Of a stretch of 6,391 nt of DNA, positions 6,014-6,391 are shown piece by piece. Positions within the stretch are counted from its first letter, which is position 1, and the number at the start of each line of letters is the position of its first letter. Source of the stretch: Calditrichia bacterium (GTDB lineage Bacteria; Calditrichota; Calditrichia; RBG-13-44-9; J042). The notes beneath the pieces are model-generated. The model saw only the letters and a program-made list of their open reading frames with translations. It ran no database searches and had not been told where the DNA came from. The position numbers and the translations under genes are program-made. Location of the stretch: positions 1 through 6,391 of the forward strand of contig JAUIFT010000176.1 in the NCBI GenBank assembly GCA_030430345.1, written 5' to 3'.

Positions 6014-6391
6014 TGGACCATACTTCCTCTGGATAGCACTTCTTCCGCCAGCCGCATATAATTCTCCGCGCCGGTAGAAGTCGCATCAAACATCACAATC
6101 GGTAATCCGAAGCTGGGTGCTTCACTCAAACGCACATTGCGCATAATGGTGGTTTGAAATACCTTTTCCTTGAAATAATCCCGTACTTCCTTCTCGACCT
6201 GGTTACAAAGATTCAGGCGGCCATCATACATGGTCAGCAACACACCATAAATACTCAATTTCTTATTCAGATGCTTCTGCACGAGTTTCACCGTATTCAG
6301 CAGCTTGCTTAATCCTTCCAGGGCATAATATTCGCACTGAATCGGAATCAAGACGCTGTCCGCAGCAGTCAATGCGTTCAAGGTAAGAATA
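6010..6391 (-). CDS. parA: Chromosome-partitioning ATPase ParA/Soj, 3' half (cut by window edge)
   Basis: ParA is a deviant-Walker ATPase that forms the nucleoid-bound gradient moving ParB-parS complexes. Only the C-terminal 126 residues of an expected ~255 are present; the frame stays open to the right edge, so the true start and the Walker A motif lie outside. Visible family stretches are LTLNALTAADSVLIPIQCEY, then GVLLTMYDGRLNLCNQV and MRNVRLSEAPSFGLPI. The last is normally preceded by Pro (IPRNVRLSEAPS); here the residue is Met, a minor variation. The TTG at 6381 is an internal leucine codon, not a start. It is joined to parB by an ATGA overlap. ParA is preferred over plasmid or MinD relatives because of the RNVRLSEAPS motif and the chromosomal context. 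Confidence 0.96.
   Translation of the reverse strand, partial: ILTLNALTAADSVLIPIQCEYYALEGLSKLLNTVKLVQKHLNKKLSIYGVLLTMYDGRLNLCNQVEKEVRDYFKEKVFQTTIMRNVRLSEAPSFGLPIVMFDATSTGAENYMRLAEEVLSRGSMVQ

Noticed and set aside
5880..6089. A minus-strand frame spanning the parA/parB junction
   Set aside because: It overlaps both well-supported partition genes in a different frame and shows no family features.
5117..6391. A parS site in or near parAB
   Set aside because: I looked for a TTCACGTGAA-like palindrome on both strands and found none in the window.

Overview
Every gene in this window lies on the minus strand, so biological order runs from the right edge to the left edge: parA (3' half only), parB, an M23 peptidase, a bactofilin, an AtpZ-like protein, an AtpI-like protein, atpB, atpE, atpF, atpH and atpA (5' part only). 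All eleven genes are intact where visible. I see no frameshift, insertion sequence, tRNA, rRNA, CRISPR array or sign of recent transfer. This is a chromosomal housekeeping region. The order bactofilin - AtpZ - AtpI-like - atpB-E-F-H-A is, from general knowledge, typical of the Bacteroidota/Ignavibacteria/Calditrichota (FCB) side of the bacterial tree. The Asp/His-rich N-terminus of AtpB and the RQPE/IEGVAFFG type of c subunit agree with that. I therefore suggest a free-living bacterium of the FCB superphylum with moderate GC, but sequence reading alone cannot fix the lineage.

Right part (about 4304-6391): chromosome partitioning and cell-shape genes. ParA and ParB share an ATGA overlap. ParB is followed after 30 bases by a membrane-anchored M23 peptidoglycan endopeptidase, whose last codons contain the Shine-Dalgarno site of the bactofilin gene. 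Bactofilin and M23 pairs are known shape-determining modules in other bacteria, where the cytoskeletal polymer positions the peptidase.

Middle and left parts (1-3902): the ATP synthase operon. AtpZ (start inside the bactofilin gene), AtpI and AtpB are chained by overlaps and are probably translationally coupled. A 248-base gap (2151-2398), the only sizeable non-coding stretch, separates atpB from atpE and holds three inverted repeats and a strong atpE ribosome binding site. This is a sensible place to raise c-subunit output for the multi-copy c-ring. atpF, atpH and atpA then follow with gaps of 12-24 bases. Residues in subunits a and c point to a proton-coupled enzyme.

No wholly new system is evident. 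The points most worth a second look are the fusion of segregation, shape and energy genes into one unidirectional array, the structured atpB-atpE spacer, and the conserved-looking cytoplasmic tail of the M23 peptidase that may dock onto bactofilin.
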